Assembly (NCBI GenBank): GCA_012965445.1
Contig: DTSJ01000351.1
Span: 1-8,609 of the forward strand
Direction: 5' to 3'
Length of the DNA stretch: 8,609 nucleotides
From: Candidatus Hydrogenedentota bacterium
GTDB taxonomy: Bacteria > Hydrogenedentota > Hydrogenedentia > Hydrogenedentiales > GCA-2746185
The position numbers were made by a program, and so were the translations under genes. Shown in pieces: positions 7,501 to 8,609 of the stretch. Within the stretch, counting starts at the first letter, position 1; each line of letters starts with the position of its first letter. Under the pieces are notes generated by a model, which searched no databases, had not been told where the DNA came from, and worked only from the letters and a program-made list of their open reading frames with translations.

Positions 7501-8609
7501 GGGGTCAAGCGGAGGAGGGAAATCGTACAGCCCTAGAATGTCCGGGTCGACCGTACTTTGAACGTCGCTGTCAGGAACATGCCCACCGTTACCCAAGGAA
7601 CCCGTCCATCCTTCCGGTGGCCATCCGGGATTGCTGATAGTCGATGGTCGCGAACGGTCATCATCCCCATTGCCATCGTTATCGACGAAATCCTCATCGC
7701 CAGGATCGAATGGCGTATCCAGATCCTGCAGCGTGTGCGGTATTGTAACGTCCGCGAACCAGTTCGCAGCGATTTGATCAGGTAACAGACCCGGCACTGT
7801 ACCGCGGACAAGCCCGATACCGTTTGCGCGGAAAGTGTTAAACGTGTTTCCTTTTCCAATACCATTGAGCGCGGTGATGCTCGGGCCGTATATCCCCTGG
7901 GCAGTGTTGAAGGGTTCGAGATAGTCGTATTTGTTCGTACCGAGCAGCAGGTAGCCGTTGGGCGCGATATACGTATCGTCCGGGACGGTCATTTCGATGC
8001 CGCCGTCGCCCTCCACCACAAGCCGCCAGCCCGAAATATCCACTTCCTTGTCAGACACATTCGCCAGTTCCACCCATTCGTGATCCGGCTCCTGACTGAA
8101 ATCGAAATAATTGATCGCCAGAGGAGACGCAAAATCCGAATCCGGCTTCGTGCGCATGACAGCGATATGCAGCTCGCCCGTCTCCGGGATTTCCACCGTG
8201 AATCCCGTGTAGATGCCGTTCACAATCGAATGGTTTTGCATGAACGCCATACCCGTGAAATTACCCAGCGCGTCCTGACCAACAACGGCCGGCGAGAGAC
8301 GACGTTCAGAATGAAAATCCATATAGTCGGGGTACAAGTTGGTCACCGTCCGGATGTGCTCCATCATCGTGTCGAGAATACTGTCCCCTCCCGGCTCGGA
8401 AACGTAGTACGCCATATCCGCGGGGCTGTCAACAGAATTCGCGAGATTCAACGTACGATCATCCACAAACTGTGTGTTTATTGTCAGGTAGTAACGGCCC
8501 GCCGGCAACTGCGGCGATGCACTAAAGCTGTATTCAATCAAGTTCGGCAATACAGAATTCTGAATCGTAGGCGGATCCAAATTCGGAAAGCCGCGCGAGA
8601 AAGAAAGAT
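4507..8609 (-). CDS. Giant lamin-tail-domain protein with GspK/PilX-like C-terminus, 5' end beyond window
   Basis: The minus-strand frame is open from the right edge (8609) to a TAG at 4507, at least 1366 residues. A TTG at 8580 could be mistaken for a start, but nine in-frame sense codons precede it and no ribosome binding site is seen, so the true start lies outside. Counting from that TTG as residue 1: about 140-260 is a lamin tail domain (EWVELANVSDKEVDISGW, then IAPNGYLLLG). About 455-615 resembles a second, diverged one ending in SLERKHPLYNGD and DDWADSS. Asp/Asn-rich calcium-loop-like segments lie at 292-308, 404-413 and 1028-1037. A single dockerin-like loop, DVNGDGILNYRDD, lies at 1328-1340. 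The C-terminal part has PGRLNINT (1121-1128), LIGIPGI, FESVADLV and FGRMVNMITTRSDVF, the order seen in GspK/PilX-like minor pseudopilins and their PVC-phylum relatives. A prepilin N-terminus, if present, is off-window. It is probably exported. The LTD call is firm, the pseudopilin link moderate, and the role unknown. Confidence 0.9.
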   Translation of the reverse strand, partial: LSFSRGFPNLDPPTIQNSVLPNLIEYSFSASPQLPAGRYYLTINTQFVDDRTLNLANSVDSPADMAYYVSEPGGDSILDTMMEHIRTVTNLYPDYMDFHSERRLSPAVVGQDALGNFTGMAFMQNHSIVNGIYTGFTVEIPETGELHIAVMRTKPDSDFASPLAINYFDFSQEPDHEWVELANVSDKEVDISGWRLVVEGDGGIEMTVPDDTYIAPNGYLLLGTNKYDYLEPFNTAQGIYGPSITALNGIGKGNTFNTFRANGIGLVRGTVPGLLPDQIAANWFADVTIPHTLQDLDTPFDPGDEDFVDNDGNGDDDRSRPSTISNPGWPPEGWTGSLGNGGHVPDSDVQSTVDPDILGLYDFPPPLDPARNTKSWDRIVELEIPALDNLNTPGEIGAFVLRGGIFPNYPEYDGIDNDSDDDFIGSDIYDNNGSGVRNEVGEGIDEGRLRLHPNNLIFPLNIPGAYNRVPAIFNEGTVPLAIQTLAMASLQYQTYPVSLDDPPDWRAFAEKRLFPGDNVIVSLYEGSRGDQPATRINRASHIVDSITYTELDVINRTIDDVLEYTFADGLYNADYPTMWPANTMGIDFYKSLERKHPLYNGDKHGVTNRSQPTDGRYDDWADSSQYWIREIDVTAENLFDFEVTFDGTTGTENLFALNDEGHNKLFDHTQFGSPLRMNLSQRKMENPATVDVAATTSLSEGQFEYALTDEGGVLTARRAIFSLVNVRNNPLVSPGDLLGLPHFDRIQRTRANPDTGDANSGFPIDFSALNQRIVLDGNGEIPRYTDDSVRQIMLGHTFGDENLDTMLLNDNLLDSNEIFFALDFRERDNEGADVSVPGDIFYETETEDQQNDLSNDLVQLIANTAASDALSLSVATAKVVPFDKGSFNTDWNVINQDWSPVLLFPLIGDNGAFLFPAGDPKYEQQYLFNNTLGNIIPATVNTDRWPYERRAVSYASRNRGGLNATNFPREGKEVLFIWDGNDGIENGEYDIYLGVNEDLRPLLKNTAVLNQFFGISFIYEALETDAVNMLMDIEIFTDRDGNGRVWNPDLTANGIDPDKYSDLNAGARFETLNESFEQIQNAVPDRNGFINYGAVTVENNYLAVFIRNRADSTVLNRFTRVILAPRAKTPGRLNINTLETHLIYDLQPNSDESRFFNPLIGIPGIQFGYNEFLDLYGHDENSNPSPTQVDRYSAYLDDLIDDGLLNDSFDTSDSFVFDSGDRPSRSEANTPVQYRAQKITTERAKGDNIHADGRYFESVADLVQPSNLGTSTNRLVYPSILSDLDDSRSGQNDYFMSEETRRFYEIRNRFGRMVNMITTRSDVFKIQVTVQTGTIDDVNGDGILNYRDDREFSVTSEKKASTVYER

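Noticed and set aside
8578..8580. TTG at 8580 as the start codon of the giant gene
   Set aside because: The frame stays open to the window edge, no Shine-Dalgarno precedes the TTG, and the residues after it are not a signal peptide or prepilin leader.
1..8609. Mobile elements, CRISPR repeats, tRNA or other RNA genes
   Set aside because: The window is almost entirely coding, with gaps of 51 and 70 bases. I saw no regularly spaced repeats, transposase motifs or tRNA-like folds.

Overview
The window is an ordinary-looking stretch of bacterial chromosome of roughly balanced base composition. It is filled by three long genes that all read leftwards on the minus strand: 4507..8609 (5' end beyond the right edge), 1423..4455 (complete) and 1..1352 (3' end beyond the left edge). 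The gaps between them are only 51 and 70 bases. I see no tRNA, rRNA, CRISPR array, transposase or IS end.

Right to left, which is the order of transcription: (i) a giant protein of at least 1366 residues. It has a lamin-tail-domain (LTD) module, probably a second LTD-like module, several Asp/Asn-rich calcium-loop-like stretches, and a C-terminal part with the hallmarks of GspK/PilX-type minor pseudopilin proteins. (ii) A 1010-residue lipoprotein whose N-terminal third holds two IPT/TIG-like Ig-fold domains, followed by further beta-rich Ig/FnIII-like regions. (iii) A lipoprotein with three PEGA domains and a C-terminal FGE-sulfatase (SUMF1-like) domain that lacks the catalytic cysteines in the part visible.

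All three products look exported: two carry lipoprotein signal peptides, and the third is built of extracellular domain types. The likely theme is a cell-envelope or surface assembly, possibly linked to a type II secretion or type IV pilus-like apparatus. That link is an inference from the C-terminus of the giant protein. The short gaps favour an operon, but a good sigma70-like promoter in the 70-base gap suggests the last gene can also be transcribed alone. A perfect 8-bp hairpin without a U-tract sits just after the stop of the giant gene.

The combination of PEGA-SUMF1 lipoproteins, LTD proteins, giant pseudopilin-like proteins and IPT/TIG lipoproteins fits little-cultured environmental phyla (PVC group, Hydrogenedentota, Sumerlaeota and similar) better than well-studied Proteobacteria or Firmicutes. 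The sequence alone does not fix the taxon.
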